From positions 1 to 5,194 of the forward strand of contig CAZUVM010000205.1 in the NCBI GenBank assembly GCA_964623885.1: a DNA stretch of 5,194 nucleotides. Reading direction: 5' to 3'. Position 1 is the first letter of the stretch. Every line of letters starts with the position of its first letter. This DNA is from CAZUVM01 sp964623885. GTDB taxonomy: Bacteria; Verrucomicrobiota; Verrucomicrobiia; Limisphaerales; UBA8199. Position numbers and translations under genes: made by a program. This document shows, piece after piece, positions 5,191 through 5,194 of the stretch. The notes beneath the pieces are model-generated. The model saw only the letters and a list, made by a program, of their open reading frames with translations, was not told the origin of the DNA and made no database searches.

Positions 5191-5194
5191 TACA

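Larger units (their letters stand above)
4787..5194. other. Repeat-rich, gene-free tail of the window
   Basis: Roughly 400 bp with no supportable gene. It holds, in order, an imperfect inverted repeat (4818-4870), a boxA-like string on the minus strand (4913-4924), a 6-bp hairpin (4927-4942), the heptamer array (4958-5160) and a palindromic end (5169-5190). Short open frames across it have no protein character. Confidence 0.75.

Noticed and set aside
5161..5194. Start of a new gene at ATG 5167 with AAGGAG in front
   Set aside because: The AAGGAG touches the ATG with no spacer, only nine codons are visible, and the sequence is palindromic, more like a repeat edge.

Overview
The window (about 5.2 kb, moderately GC-rich) looks like chromosomal DNA of a Verrucomicrobiota bacterium, probably of the Pedosphaera/Limisphaerales type. 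I infer this from protein style, not from a marker gene. The signs are a secreted protein opening with an FTYQGRL...GSYDLRF domain and ending in an S74 chaperone, a gene tail ending in the RFFRL signature common in secreted proteins of that group, a degraded NPNGAWSY-type beta-sandwich protein, and intergenic DNA rich in small hairpins and short-period repeats. No rRNA, tRNA, CRISPR array, transposase or integrase is visible.

Layout: (1) 1-761, plus strand: the 3' part of a serine beta-lactamase-family hydrolase, whose catalytic domain ends in the first ~150 bases and is followed by two lipocalin-like domains. (2) 762-824: a short convergent gap with a hairpin. (3) 825-1468, minus strand: a broken gene for a secreted beta-sandwich protein, frameshifted at a C4 run and lacking a start. 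(4) 1469-1783: gene debris with a short dispersed repeat, a pair of 3-nt-loop hairpins, and a 40-codon remnant of the C-terminus of another secreted protein. (5) 1784-2746, minus strand: an intact stand-alone response regulator made of two Rcp1-type receiver domains. (6) 2747-3085: a divergent intergenic region with three hairpins, two of them perfect, adjacent and both with a CCT loop. (7) 3086-4786, plus strand: a 566-residue secreted fibre-like protein with ten uninterrupted 15-residue repeats and a C-terminal S74 self-cleaving chaperone with coiled coil. (8) 4787-5194: a gene-free tail with a long imperfect inverted repeat, a small hairpin and a ~200-bp array in which nearly everything is built from 7-nt units whose consensus changes from block to block.

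The three intact or partly visible genes do not form an obvious pathway. The response regulator and the fibre protein are divergent and share an intergenic region, which is the only hint of linked control. The minus-strand stretch 825-1783 reads as a graveyard of secreted-protein genes. I see no clear new defence or enzymatic system. The least explained features are the heptad-phased array, the paired hairpins, and the short repeat whose second copy covers the stop codon of the fibre gene.
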